From: Mediterranea massiliensis
Lineage (GTDB): Bacteria > Bacteroidota > Bacteroidia > Bacteroidales > Bacteroidaceae
Length of the DNA: 32,956 bases
NCBI GenBank assembly: GCA_958402075.1
Contig: CATXSD010000024.1
Coordinates: forward strand, 1-32,956
Direction: 5' to 3'
Part shown: positions 1 to 8,696 of the stretch, in pieces
Numbering within the stretch: position 1 is the stretch's first letter
Layout of the letters: every line of letters starts with the position of its first letter
Program-made: the position numbers and the translations under genes
The notes under the pieces: model-generated
The model's input: the letters and a program-made list of their open reading frames with translations, nothing else
Databases searched by the model: none
Told to the model about the DNA's origin: nothing

Positions 1-2
1 AC

Positions 3-1334
3 AGTAAGAAATTGTATGAAGACCAGCTCGATGCCCTGGAACGCGACAGCAAGCGCATGGGAAATGCGGGCGAGCACATCGACTACGCCCTGTTGCTCGA
101 CGGACTGAAGGCCGAACGTGAGCAGGGCATCACCATCGATGTGGCTTACCGCTATTTCTCGACCAACAACCGCAAGTTCATCATCGCCGACACTCCGGGG
201 CATGAACAATATACCCGCAACATGATTACCGGCGGATCTACCGCCAACTTGGCCGTGATTCTGGTAGATGCCCGTACGGGTGTCATCACACAGACCCGTC
301 GGCACACGTATCTGGTGTCCTTGTTGGGCATCAAGCACGTGGTACTGGCCGTCAACAAGATGGACTTGGTGAACTTCTCCAAGGAGGTGTTCGACAAGAT
401 TGTGTCCGATTATACCGCCTTTATCACTCCGCTGGGCGTGCCCGATGTGCAGTGCATCCCGCTCTCGGCTCTCGAAGGCGACAATGTGGTAGAGAAGTCC
501 GACCGCACCCCGTGGTACGAAGGACCGGCTCTGCTGGAGTTCCTTGAAACCGTGCACATCGGCAACGACCATAATCTGAAGGATTTCCGTTACCCTGTAC
601 AGTACGTGCTCCGCCCGAACCTTGATTTCCGTGGCTTCTGCGGAAAGGTTGCTTCTGGTGTAATCCATAAGGGAGATGAAGTGGTGGCATTGCCTTCCGG
701 CAAACGTTCGCATGTGAAGAGCATCGTGACTTACGATGGAGAACTCGATTATGCCTTCCCGCCGATGTCTGTTACCCTGACCTTGGAAGATGAAATCGAT
801 GTGTCGCGTGGTGAAATGCTGGTACATCCCGACAACCTGCCGATGATTGGCCGTAACTTCGAAGCAATGCTGGTGTGGATGGACGAGGAGAAGATGGATA
901 TGGAAAAATCCTTCTTCCTCAAGCAGACCACCAATACCAGCCGTACGCGCATCGACAGCATCAAGTATAAGGTGGATATCAACACGATGGAACACCTGTC
1001 TGTAGAGAACGGACGCCTGTCCGAAGACGATGTTCCCATGCAGCTCAATCAAATCGCTCATGTGGTACTGACCTCTTCAAAGGAATTGTTCTTCGACCCT
1101 TATACGAAGAATAAGGCTACGGGTGCCTTCATCTTGATTGACCCCATCAGCAACAACACCAGTGCCGTAGGTATGATTATCAACCAGGTAGCCGACAAGG
1201 ATATGCACAATCAGATGGAATTGCCTGTTCTCGATCTGCCTAAACTGGGCATTGCTCCTGAACATTATGAAGCGGTAGAAAAGGCGGTCAAGGAACTTGA
1301 ACGTCAGGGATTGGGCATTCGGATTGTGAAGTAA
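3..1334 (+). CDS. cysN: Sulfate adenylyltransferase subunit 1 (CysN), 5' end outside window
   Basis: This is the GTPase subunit of ATP sulfurylase. With CysD it makes adenosine 5'-phosphosulfate from ATP and sulfate, using GTP hydrolysis, in the cytoplasm. The reading frame is open from the left edge, so the P-loop and roughly 35 N-terminal residues lie outside the window. A TTG near base 12 is not the start, because the frame continues upstream as SKKLYEDQ. The visible part has the EREQGITIDVAYRYF switch region, the G3 motif DTPGHEQYTRN, the G4 motif NKMDL and the EF-Tu-like beta-barrel domains. The 440+ residues visible fit a family length near 475. The gene lies directly upstream of a sulfotransferase, so the activated sulfate probably feeds PAPS-dependent sulfonation rather than only cysteine synthesis. 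CysD and the APS kinase would be expected just left of the window (inference). Confidence 0.96.
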   Translation, partial: SKKLYEDQLDALERDSKRMGNAGEHIDYALLLDGLKAEREQGITIDVAYRYFSTNNRKFIIADTPGHEQYTRNMITGGSTANLAVILVDARTGVITQTRRHTYLVSLLGIKHVVLAVNKMDLVNFSKEVFDKIVSDYTAFITPLGVPDVQCIPLSALEGDNVVEKSDRTPWYEGPALLEFLETVHIGNDHNLKDFRYPVQYVLRPNLDFRGFCGKVASGVIHKGDEVVALPSGKRSHVKSIVTYDGELDYAFPPMSVTLTLEDEIDVSRGEMLVHPDNLPMIGRNFEAMLVWMDEEKMDMEKSFFLKQTTNTSRTRIDSIKYKVDINTMEHLSVENGRLSEDDVPMQLNQIAHVVLTSSKELFFDPYTKNKATGAFILIDPISNNTSAVGMIINQVADKDMHNQMELPVLDLPKLGIAPEHYEAVEKAVKELERQGLGIRIVK

Positions 1335-1360
1335 GAAAGACTTGGTAAGGAAAAAAGGAT

Positions 1361-1410
1361 GCTTTCCTTTGGCGAAAACATTGTTTTCCTGTGGCGAAAA
1401 GATAGTTTTC
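1361..1410 (+). repeat. Two-copy 22-nt direct repeat between cysN and the sulfotransferase
   Basis: Two adjacent 22-nt units occupy 1361-1382 and 1383-1404, and a third begins at 1405 with GTTTTC. The first two differ at about four positions and share the core TGGCGAAAA. Each contains a short GAAAA/TTTTC inverted pairing, for example GAAAAC-ATT-GTTTTC across the junction. The repeat is seen directly; its role is unknown. It could be an mRNA stability or attenuation element between two genes of one operon. Confidence 0.6.
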
Positions 1411-1463
1411 TCTCAGGTGGAGCATCGTGAGTAAAAAACAGAGTGAATATTTGAGAAAATAAT

Positions 1464-2570
1464 ATGGGTTTATTAGAATTTAACAAGCTCCCCATCAATA
1501 CATTGGTGGGTGCCGACTGGAAAACCTTCAACCAGATAACCGCCGGGCGTACCATTGACCCTGCCTATAAGGGTAAATACCGCCTGACAAAGGCGGTGTG
1601 CCGACTGCTTTCGACACTGGTGCCGTTGCAGGACAGAAGATATGAGAAACTGTTGGCCGACAAGCCGCTGGAGCATGACCCCGTGTTCATCTTGGGGCAT
1701 TGGCGGAGCGGTACGACGTTTGTGCACAACGTCTTTTCATGCGACAAGCACTTCGGTTATAACACCACTTACCAGACCGTTTTTCCGCACCTGATGATGT
1801 GGGGACAGCCTTTCTTCAAGAAGAACATGAGCTGGCTGATGCCCGACAAACGTCCGACGGACAACATGGAGCTGGCCGTTGACCTGCCTCAGGAGGAGGA
1901 GTTTGCGTTGGCCAACATGATGCCCTACACCTATTACAACTTCTGGTTCCTGCCCAAGTACATGCAGGAGTATGCCGACAAGTATCTGCTCTTCGACGAC
2001 ATTACGGACGAAGAGCTGAAGGTGTTCGAGGAAACATTCGTGAAACTCATCAAGATTTCCTTGTGGAATACGCACGGCACCCAATTCCTCAGCAAGAATC
2101 CTCCACACACGGGCCGTGTGAAGGAGCTGGTGAAGATGTTCCCCAACGCCAAGTTCATCTACCTGATGCGCAATCCCTATACGGTGTTCGAGAGTACGCG
2201 CAGCTTCTTTACCAACACCATCCAGCCGTTGAAGCTTCAGGACATCAGCAACGAAGAACTGGAGAAGAACATTCTTTCCATCTATGCCAAGCTGTATCAT
2301 AAGTACGAGGCGGACAAGAGTTGCATCCCTGCCGGCAATCTGATAGAGGTGAAGTTCGAGGATTTTGAGGCCGATGCCATGGGTATGACCGAACACATTT
2401 ATCAGGCTTTGTCCGTCCCCGGCTTCAGGGAAGCTCGCGCCGACATCGAGAAGTATGTGGGCGGCAAGAAGGGATACAAGAAGAACAAATATAAATACGA
2501 TGACCGAACGGTGCATCTGGTGCAGGAAAACTGGGGCTTTGCCTTGGAACAGTGGAAGTATGAATTATAA
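1464..2570 (+). CDS. PAPS-dependent sulfotransferase, steroid-type candidate
   Basis: A cytoplasmic sulfotransferase of 368 aa that would move a sulfonate group from PAPS to a hydroxyl acceptor. The 5'-phosphosulfate loop is GHWRSGTTF at residues 79-87. The 3'-phosphate site is LMRNPYTVFEST, with Arg236 and Ser244. The LSKNPPHTGRV segment between them is also typical of this bacterial sulfotransferase group (Sulfotransfer_3 type). No signal peptide or membrane segment is seen. Placement after cysN indicates that sulfate activation and transfer are co-expressed. Established knowledge: in Bacteroides thetaiotaomicron a cys-linked sulfotransferase (BT_0416) sulfonates cholesterol and other steroids. 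This gene has the same type of neighbourhood, so a steroid acceptor is a reasonable inference, but the substrate is not readable from sequence. It starts at ATG 1464 after a 129-nt gap that holds a short repeat. Confidence 0.88.
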   Translation: MGLLEFNKLPINTLVGADWKTFNQITAGRTIDPAYKGKYRLTKAVCRLLSTLVPLQDRRYEKLLADKPLEHDPVFILGHWRSGTTFVHNVFSCDKHFGYNTTYQTVFPHLMMWGQPFFKKNMSWLMPDKRPTDNMELAVDLPQEEEFALANMMPYTYYNFWFLPKYMQEYADKYLLFDDITDEELKVFEETFVKLIKISLWNTHGTQFLSKNPPHTGRVKELVKMFPNAKFIYLMRNPYTVFESTRSFFTNTIQPLKLQDISNEELEKNILSIYAKLYHKYEADKSCIPAGNLIEVKFEDFEADAMGMTEHIYQALSVPGFREARADIEKYVGGKKGYKKNKYKYDDRTVHLVQENWGFALEQWKYEL

Positions 2571-2588
2571 ACGGAAAATGGTAAAAAG

Positions 2589-3557
2589 ATGATTCGCAGA
2601 TTTTTTATGTTATATATGCTGATGGGTATTGCCCTGCTTTGGGGCGGGATTGCCCAAGCTCAACCTCGGGTAGAACCCATCGCTTTTGGTGATATGGACC
2701 AATGGGTGGACCGGCAGATCAAGGAGTCGGGCATCATTGGCGGAGCAACCAAGCATGTGTATGCCATCGGACCTACGAAGACGATTGTGGGCGACGAGCC
2801 GTATACCAATATGGGAGGGTCGCCCTGGGCCACATCGAACGTGATGGCCAAGGTGGCCGGCATTACAAAGACCAACACGTCTGTTTTTCCCGAAAAGAGG
2901 GGGGACGGATATTGTGCCCGGCTCGATACCCGCATGGAGAGTGTCAAAGTGTTGGGCATCGTGAATATTACGGTGCTGGCTGCAGGTTCCATTTTTCTGG
3001 GGGATGTACACGAACCGATCAAGGGGACACAGAATCCGCAGAAGATGCTGAACTCGGGCATTCCTTTTACCAAGAAGCCGGTAGCCATCCAGTTCGACTA
3101 CAAGGTCAAGATGTCCGATCGGGAGAAGCGCATTCGTGCTACGGGTTTCAGCCGCATCACGGATGTGGAAGGAAAAGACTTCCCTGCCGCCATTCTTCTG
3201 TTGCAGAAGCGTTGGGAAGACAAGGATGGTAACATTTATGCCAAGCGTGTAGGTACGATGGTAGTGCGCTACTATACGACTACTCCTGACTGGAAGAACA
3301 ATGCCACGTACGACATCATGTATGGTGACATTACGGGTAATCCTAACTACAAGGCCCACATGATGCGCTTGCAGGTAGAGGAGCGTTATGCCATGAACAG
3401 CAAGGGCGAGAGCGTACCTATCCACGAGGTGGCATGGGGGACGGAAGATGACGTGCCCACCCACATGGTGCTTCAGTTTACGTCCAGTCACGGAGGAGCC
3501 TATATCGGTTCGCCCGGCAACTCCCTTTGGATAGATAATGTGAAACTCGTTTATTGA
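2589..3557 (+). CDS. Secreted PCMD-domain protein of unknown function
   Basis: A 322-aa protein with a clear signal peptide (MIRRFFMLYMLMGIALL, ending near AQAQ), so it is exported to the periplasm or beyond. The body matches my recollection of the PCMD fold (putative carbohydrate metabolism domain). It has a GYCARLDTR strand, AAGSIFLGD, a GIPFTKKPVAIQFDYK strand typical of the family, and a C-terminal GNSLWIDNVKLVY strand. The molecular function of PCMD proteins is not known. It begins 18 nt after the sulfotransferase stop, so it is probably in the same transcript. An envelope role in handling the sulfonated product or its acceptor is possible, but that is inference from position only. No catalytic residues can be assigned. 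Confidence 0.75.
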   Translation: MIRRFFMLYMLMGIALLWGGIAQAQPRVEPIAFGDMDQWVDRQIKESGIIGGATKHVYAIGPTKTIVGDEPYTNMGGSPWATSNVMAKVAGITKTNTSVFPEKRGDGYCARLDTRMESVKVLGIVNITVLAAGSIFLGDVHEPIKGTQNPQKMLNSGIPFTKKPVAIQFDYKVKMSDREKRIRATGFSRITDVEGKDFPAAILLLQKRWEDKDGNIYAKRVGTMVVRYYTTTPDWKNNATYDIMYGDITGNPNYKAHMMRLQVEERYAMNSKGESVPIHEVAWGTEDDVPTHMVLQFTSSHGGAYIGSPGNSLWIDNVKLVY

Positions 3558-3560
3558 TTG

Positions 3561-3591
3561 TTTGGCAAAAGCAATTAAAGTTGTATTTTTG
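3561..3591 (+). promoter_or_regulatory. Bacteroidetes promoter for ruvX
   Basis: The -33 element TTTG (3561-3564) and the -7 element TATTTTTG (3584-3591) are separated by 19 nt. Both match the Bacteroides consensus (TTTG, 19-21 nt, TAnnTTTG). The predicted start of transcription falls at about 3596-3600, on top of the ATG at 3600. The ruvX message may therefore be leaderless. Confidence 0.8.
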
Positions 3592-3599
3592 TGGCCGAT

Positions 3600-4019
3600 A
3601 TGGGAAGACTGCTGGCTATAGATTACGGGAAGAAGCGTACGGGGATTGCGGTAACCGACCCCCTGCAACTGATTGCGAACGGGCTGACAACGGTACCCAC
3701 TCACGAACTGCTGGCTTTTATCCTGGACTATGTGGCCAGGGAGCCGGTCGAGCGCATCCTGGTGGGGCTGCCCAAGCAGATGAACAACGAAGCTTCGGAG
3801 AACATGAAGCGCATCGAGCCCTTTGTTCGTTCGTTGCAGAAAAGATTGCCCGACATACCGGTGGAGTATGTGGACGAACGTTTTACCTCCGTCTTGGCCC
3901 ATCGGACCATGTTGGAAGCAGGATTGAAAAGAAAGGACCGGCAGAACAAGGCGTTGGTCGATGAAATCAGTGCCACCATCATTCTGCAGAGCTATCTGGA
4001 GAACCGAAGTTTTAGATAA
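3600..4019 (+). CDS. ruvX: RuvX/YqgF-type putative Holliday junction resolvase
   Basis: A 139-aa member of the RNase H-fold YqgF family, linked to Holliday junction resolution and, in some bacteria, to pre-16S rRNA 5'-end maturation. It acts in the cytoplasm. The N-terminal LAIDYGKKRTGIAV holds the first catalytic Asp (residue 8). VGLPKQMNNEAS and VDERFTS are the family's middle motifs. The last Asp is in KALVDEISA (residue 121). An in-frame GTG at 3591 is part of the promoter -7 box, so ATG 3600 is the start. It is followed 35 nt later by def, so the two are probably co-transcribed. Confidence 0.93.
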   Translation: MGRLLAIDYGKKRTGIAVTDPLQLIANGLTTVPTHELLAFILDYVAREPVERILVGLPKQMNNEASENMKRIEPFVRSLQKRLPDIPVEYVDERFTSVLAHRTMLEAGLKRKDRQNKALVDEISATIILQSYLENRSFR

Positions 4020-4054
4020 TATAGAAAACAAAACCAATTGAAAGGAAACAAAAT

Positions 4055-4615
4055 ATGATTTTACCGATTTATACGTATGGGCAACCTGTCCTGAGAAAGG
4101 TGTCCGAAGATATCACTCCCGATTATCCTGAACTGAAACAGCTGATTGCGAACATGTTCGAAACAATGGACCATGCAGACGGAGTGGGATTGGCCGCTCC
4201 GCAGATAGGACTGCCTATCCGGGTGGTTGTGATCAATCTGGATGTCCTGTCTGACGACCTACCTGAGTTTAAGGGTTTCCGCAAGGCCTACATCAACGCC
4301 CATATCGAAGAGGTGTCCGGCGAGGAGGTCTCGATGGAAGAGGGATGCTTGAGTCTGCCGGGCATTCATGAGAGTGTGAAGCGCGGCAACAAGATTCGCG
4401 TGAAATACATGGACGAAAACTTCCAGGAGCACGACGAAGTAGTGGAGGGCTATCTGGCTCGCGTCATGCAGCATGAGTTCGATCACCTGGAAGGAAAGAT
4501 GTTCATCGACCACCTTTCGGCCTTGCGCAAGCAGATGATCAAGGGCAAGCTCAATGCCATGCTGAAGGGAAAGGCCCATTGCACGTACAAGGTCAAGACG
4601 GTGAGGGTAAAATAA
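4055..4615 (+). CDS. def: Peptide deformylase
   Basis: A metallo-enzyme of 186 aa that removes the N-formyl group from nascent proteins at the ribosome. All three family motifs are intact: GVGLAAPQIG (Gln50), EGCLSLPG (metal ligand Cys98) and QHEFDHLEG (metal ligands His140 and His144, catalytic Glu141). The length is normal. It lies between ruvX and a TPR gene, in a housekeeping run typical of Bacteroidales. The start at ATG 4055 puts MILPIYTYGQPVLR at the N-terminus, as expected for the family. Confidence 0.97.
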   Translation: MILPIYTYGQPVLRKVSEDITPDYPELKQLIANMFETMDHADGVGLAAPQIGLPIRVVVINLDVLSDDLPEFKGFRKAYINAHIEEVSGEEVSMEEGCLSLPGIHESVKRGNKIRVKYMDENFQEHDEVVEGYLARVMQHEFDHLEGKMFIDHLSALRKQMIKGKLNAMLKGKAHCTYKVKTVRVK

Positions 4616-4638
4616 AAACGATGTGATAGAGGTAGAAA

Positions 4639-6675
4639 ATGATCAAGAAACTGCTGATAGCCATACTGCTCTTCCCGGCCTGTCTGTGTGCCCAGATCAA
4701 TACGGAGCGGGTAATGATGATTGCCCGGAATGCTCTGTATTTCGAAGATTATGTGCTTTCCATCCAGTACTTCAATCAGGTGATCAGTGCCAAGCCCTAC
4801 TTGTTTGAACCATACTTCTACCGTGGCTTGGCCAAAATCAATCTGGACGACTATCAGGGGGCGGAAGCCGATTGCGATGAGGCTATCCGCCGCAATCCGT
4901 TTGTGGTCGGTGCTTATCAAGTGAGAGGTTTGGCCCGTATTCGTCAGAACAATTTCGACGGAGCGATTGAAGACTATCGGATGGCGCTGAAATACGATCC
5001 CGAGAATCTGGTATTGTGGCATAATCTGACCCTTTGTCACATGCAGAAGGAAGACTATACGGCCGCCAAGGACGATTTGGAGAAGTTGCTGGCCATCTCG
5101 CCCCGCTACACGCGCGCCTATCTGATGCGTGGAGAGGTTAACCTGAAGCAAAACGATACCATCAGTGCCCTGCGTGATTTTGACAAGGCCATCGAGCTGG
5201 ATCGCTATGATGCCGATGCGTGGAGTGCCCGTGCGATGGTCAAACTTCAGCAGAAAGAGTATAAGAGCGCGGAGGACGATCTGGATCGTGCCATTCGCTT
5301 GAGTGTCAAGAATGCTGGCAATTACATCAACCGTGCCTTGGCCCGTTTCCATCAGAACAATCTGAGAGGAGCCATGCAGGACTATGACCTGGCCTTGGAC
5401 ATTGACCCCAATAACTTTATCGGCCACTACAACCGTGGTTTGCTTCGGGCCCAGGTGGGCGATGACAACCGGGCCATCGAAGACTTTGACTTTGTCTTGC
5501 AGATAGAGCCGGACAACATGATGGCCACTTTCAACCGTGGTTTGTTGCGCGCTCAGACGGGAGATTATCGGGGAGCCATCGACGATTATTCGAAGGTGAT
5601 AGCCGAATATCCCAACTTCCTGACCGGGTATCATTACCGGGCAGAAGCCCGTCGGAAAATAGGAGACCGCAAGGGAGCCGAACAGGATGAATTCAAACTG
5701 ATGCAAGCCCAGCTGGACCGCCTGAACGGGAAGCAGGGAAGCGATAAGAAGGACGTGGCCGAAGCCGACGGTCAGGGAAATGACGGCGAAAAGACCCGCA
5801 AGAAGTCGGACAAGAACATGGAAAACTATCGAAAAATTGTGATTGCCGACGACTCGGAAGCTACCCAACGTTACACCAGCGACTATCGTGGACGAGTGCA
5901 GGATCGCAATGTGGTGGTCAAGCTGGAACCCATGTATGCACTGACTTATTATGAAAAAATCAGTGAAATCAAGAAGACGGTTCACTTCTATAAAGCAATC
6001 GATGAGTTGAACTTGACGAAGAAGTTGCCCAAGCCGTTGCGCATCACCAATATGGAGGCTCCGCTGACCGAGGAACAGGTGAAGTATCATTTTGCTTTGA
6101 TTGACTCCCATACGTCGGACATCGTGGCAGATCCGGAGAATGCCCTGAAACGCTTTTCGCGTGGAATGGACTTCTATTTGGTACAGGATTTTGACAGTTC
6201 GATCGCCGACTTTACAAAGAGTATCCTGTTGGACGGTAATTTCTTCCCGGCCTATTTCATGCGTGCACTGGTCCGCTTCAAGCAGCTGGAGTATAAGAAG
6301 GCCGAGGCTTTGTCCGATACCAATTCGTCGTCGGCGGGTGATGGAAAACAGGAGAAAGGCGTGACGGGTGTCGATTACGAAGTGGTCAAGAAAGACCTGG
6401 ACAAGGTAATCGAGCTGGCTCCCGACTTTGTGTACGGCTACTACGACCGTGGCAATGTCTTCTCGGCCTTGAAAGACTATCGTTCGGCGTTGGAAGACTA
6501 TAACAAGGTGATTGAAATGGACCCGGAGTTTGCCGAAGCTTATTTCAACCGTGGATTGACCCATATCTTCCTGGGCAATAACAAACAGGGAATCATGGAC
6601 TTGAGCAAGGCGGGCGAATTGGGTATCGTGTCGGCCTACAACATCATCAAACGCTTTACCGATACCCGCGAATAA
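4639..6675 (+). CDS. Secreted tetratricopeptide-repeat protein
   Basis: A 678-aa protein with a signal peptide (MIKKLLIAILLFPACLCAQ), followed by two blocks of TPR units. The first block covers roughly residues 25-345 and the second roughly 495-670. Repeats are marked by recurring RGLARI, NRGLLRAQ and YDRGN helices and by D-ALDIDP / IELDR turns. Between them lies a charged linker (about 360-400, Lys/Asp/Glu/Gly-rich) and a non-TPR segment of about 100 residues. TPR arrays bind proteins and are not enzymes, so this is probably a periplasmic scaffold. The partner is not identifiable. It starts 23 nt after def, so co-transcription is likely. The long open frame on the opposite strand is a codon-bias shadow. 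Confidence 0.85.
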   Translation: MIKKLLIAILLFPACLCAQINTERVMMIARNALYFEDYVLSIQYFNQVISAKPYLFEPYFYRGLAKINLDDYQGAEADCDEAIRRNPFVVGAYQVRGLARIRQNNFDGAIEDYRMALKYDPENLVLWHNLTLCHMQKEDYTAAKDDLEKLLAISPRYTRAYLMRGEVNLKQNDTISALRDFDKAIELDRYDADAWSARAMVKLQQKEYKSAEDDLDRAIRLSVKNAGNYINRALARFHQNNLRGAMQDYDLALDIDPNNFIGHYNRGLLRAQVGDDNRAIEDFDFVLQIEPDNMMATFNRGLLRAQTGDYRGAIDDYSKVIAEYPNFLTGYHYRAEARRKIGDRKGAEQDEFKLMQAQLDRLNGKQGSDKKDVAEADGQGNDGEKTRKKSDKNMENYRKIVIADDSEATQRYTSDYRGRVQDRNVVVKLEPMYALTYYEKISEIKKTVHFYKAIDELNLTKKLPKPLRITNMEAPLTEEQVKYHFALIDSHTSDIVADPENALKRFSRGMDFYLVQDFDSSIADFTKSILLDGNFFPAYFMRALVRFKQLEYKKAEALSDTNSSSAGDGKQEKGVTGVDYEVVKKDLDKVIELAPDFVYGYYDRGNVFSALKDYRSALEDYNKVIEMDPEFAEAYFNRGLTHIFLGNNKQGIMDLSKAGELGIVSAYNIIKRFTDTRE

Positions 6676-6715
6676 CATTTTTTGTGAAATGAGCGGTTAT
6701 CAAAAAATAAATCTC

Positions 6716-6723
6716 TATTTTTG
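6716..6723 (+). promoter_or_regulatory. -7 box upstream of thrS
   Basis: TATTTTTG matches the Bacteroidetes -7 consensus exactly. No convincing TTTG sits 19-21 nt upstream. Transcription would start at about 6728-6732, giving thrS a leader of about 20 nt. The box covers the TTG at 6721 that opens the longest reading frame, and so argues against that start. Confidence 0.6.
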
Positions 6724-6750
6724 CGTGCAGAATTTGAAATACCTGACATT

Positions 6751-8691
6751 ATGATAAAGATAACATTTCCAGACGGCTCCGTTCGTGAGTACAACGAAGG
6801 AGTAACAGGACTGCAGATTGCAGAAAGTATAAGCGCAAGACTGGCTCAAGAAGTTTTGGCTTGCGGTGTGAATGGTGAAACCTATGATTTGGGTCGTCCT
6901 ATCCAGAACGACGCTGAGTTTGTACTTTATAAATGGGAAGACGAGCAGGGTAAGCATGCCTTCTGGCATACCAGCGCCCACCTGTTGGCCGAAGCCCTGC
7001 AGGAACTCTATCCCGGTATCCAGTTCGGTATCGGTCCGGCCATCGAGAATGGATTCTATTACGATGTCGATCCGGGTGAAACTCCCATCAAGGAGTCCGA
7101 CCTTCCTGCTATCGAACAGAAAATGGCCGAACTGGCTGCCAAGAAAGAAGCGGTGGTTCGTCAGGATATCTCCAAAGCCGATGCGTTGAAGATGTTTGGC
7201 GACCGGGGTGAGACCTATAAATGTGAACTGATTTCGGAATTGGAAGACGGCCATATCACAACCTATACACAAGGTGCTTTCACAGACTTGTGCCGCGGCC
7301 CTCACTTGATGACAACCGCTCCCATCAAGGCAATCAAGCTGACTTCGGTGGCCGGTGCCTACTGGCGCGGACAAGAAGACCGCAAGATGATGACCCGTAT
7401 CTATGGTATCACTTTCCCGAAGAAGAAAATGCTCGATGAGTATCTGGTGATGCTGGAAGAGGCCAAGAAACGCGACCATCGCAAGATTGGTAAGGAAATG
7501 GATCTGTTCATGTTCTCGGACACTGTGGGCAAGGGCTTGCCCATGTGGTTGCCGAAAGGAACGGCACTGCGCATCCGTCTGCAGGACTTCCTGCGTCGCA
7601 TCCAGGCCCGTTACGACTATCAGGAAGTGATGTGTCCGCCCATCGGAAACAAACTGCTCTACATTACTTCCGGTCACTATGCGAAGTATGGGAAGGATTC
7701 TTTCCAACCCATTCATACACCGGAAGAAGGAGAGGAGTACTTCCTGAAACCCATGAACTGCCCGCACCACTGCATGATATACAAGAACTCGCCCCGTTCG
7801 TACAAGGACCTGCCTTTGCGTCTGGCCGAGTTTGGTACCGTATGCCGTTACGAACAGAGCGGTGAGCTGCATGGACTGACCCGTGTTCGTAGCTTTACGC
7901 AGGATGATGCCCATATCTTCTGTCGTCCGGACCAGGTGAAGGATGAATTCCTGCGCGTGATGGACATCATTTCCATCGTGTTCAAGTCGATGGATTTCGA
8001 GAATTTCGAAGCACAGATTTCGTTGCGCGACAAGGAGAACCGTGACAAATACATCGGTAGCGATGAAAACTGGGAAAAGGCCGAACGTGCCATCATCGAG
8101 GCTTGCGAAGAGAAAGGATTGAAAGCGAAGGTAGAATATGGCGAAGCCGCTTTCTATGGCCCGAAGTTGGACTTTATGGTGAAGGATGCCATCGGACGTC
8201 GTTGGCAGCTGGGTACCATCCAGGTAGACTACAACTTGCCCGAACGCTTCCAGCTGGAATATACCGGCGCCGACAACCAGAAGCATCGTCCGGTCATGAT
8301 CCATCGTGCACCGTTCGGCTCTATGGAACGTTTTGTAGCTGTGCTCATCGAACATACAGCCGGTAAGTTCCCCTTGTGGCTGACTCCCGACCAGGTAGCC
8401 ATCCTGCCTATCAGCGAGAAGTTCAACGACTATGCCAACGAAGTGCGTCTGACCTTGAAGAAATACGATATCCGTGCGCTGGTTGACGAACGCAACGAGA
8501 AAATCGGGCGTAAGATCCGCGACAACGAAATGAAGCGCATTCCTTACATGCTGGTAGTCGGCGAGAAAGAAGCCGAGAACGGCGAAGTTTCTGTGCGTAA
8601 GCAAGGTGAAGGCGACCAGGGAACCGTGAAAGTTGAAGATTTCGCTAAAAAAATTAGTGAAGAAGTTCAGAATATGATAAATAAGTGGTAA
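6751..8691 (+). CDS. thrS: Threonyl-tRNA synthetase
   Basis: A class II aminoacyl-tRNA synthetase of 646 aa that charges tRNA-Thr. In order it has an N-terminal TGS domain (MIKITFPDGSVREY...), the editing domain with HTSAHLLAEAL and the later DLCRGPHL element, the catalytic core with KPMNCPHHC (zinc Cys), motif 2 (RLAEFGTVCRYEQSG ... TRVRSFTQDDAHIF) and motif 3 (HRAPFGSMERFVAVLIEH), then the anticodon-binding domain. The longer TTG start (6721) overlaps the promoter, so ATG 6751 is chosen. It heads a thrS-infC-rpmI-rplT cluster. A tRNA-Thr gene occurs later in the same window. Confidence 0.98.
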   Translation: MIKITFPDGSVREYNEGVTGLQIAESISARLAQEVLACGVNGETYDLGRPIQNDAEFVLYKWEDEQGKHAFWHTSAHLLAEALQELYPGIQFGIGPAIENGFYYDVDPGETPIKESDLPAIEQKMAELAAKKEAVVRQDISKADALKMFGDRGETYKCELISELEDGHITTYTQGAFTDLCRGPHLMTTAPIKAIKLTSVAGAYWRGQEDRKMMTRIYGITFPKKKMLDEYLVMLEEAKKRDHRKIGKEMDLFMFSDTVGKGLPMWLPKGTALRIRLQDFLRRIQARYDYQEVMCPPIGNKLLYITSGHYAKYGKDSFQPIHTPEEGEEYFLKPMNCPHHCMIYKNSPRSYKDLPLRLAEFGTVCRYEQSGELHGLTRVRSFTQDDAHIFCRPDQVKDEFLRVMDIISIVFKSMDFENFEAQISLRDKENRDKYIGSDENWEKAERAIIEACEEKGLKAKVEYGEAAFYGPKLDFMVKDAIGRRWQLGTIQVDYNLPERFQLEYTGADNQKHRPVMIHRAPFGSMERFVAVLIEHTAGKFPLWLTPDQVAILPISEKFNDYANEVRLTLKKYDIRALVDERNEKIGRKIRDNEMKRIPYMLVVGEKEAENGEVSVRKQGEGDQGTVKVEDFAKKISEEVQNMINKW

Positions 8692-8696
8692 ATTTG
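8689..8696 (+). promoter_or_regulatory. Candidate internal promoter for infC-rpmI-rplT
   Basis: TAAATTTG matches the -7 consensus and overlaps the thrS stop codon (TAA 8689-8691). A weak upstream GTTC is 20 nt away. It would let infC and the two ribosomal protein genes be transcribed independently of thrS, with a leader of about 50 nt. Confidence 0.45.

Noticed and set aside
2610..4037. Minus-strand open frame of 475 codons opposite the PCMD gene and ruvX
   Set aside because: It spans two genes with strong evidence on the other strand, including a consensus promoter between them.
4483..6678. Minus-strand open frame of 731 codons opposite the TPR gene
   Set aside because: It lies exactly opposite a well-supported gene with a signal peptide and TPR motifs, has no recognisable domain, and is explained by the codon bias of the GC-rich plus-strand gene.
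6721..6750. Extended TTG start of thrS
   Set aside because: The codon is part of the TATTTTTG promoter box, and ATG 6751 gives the normal TGS-domain N-terminus.
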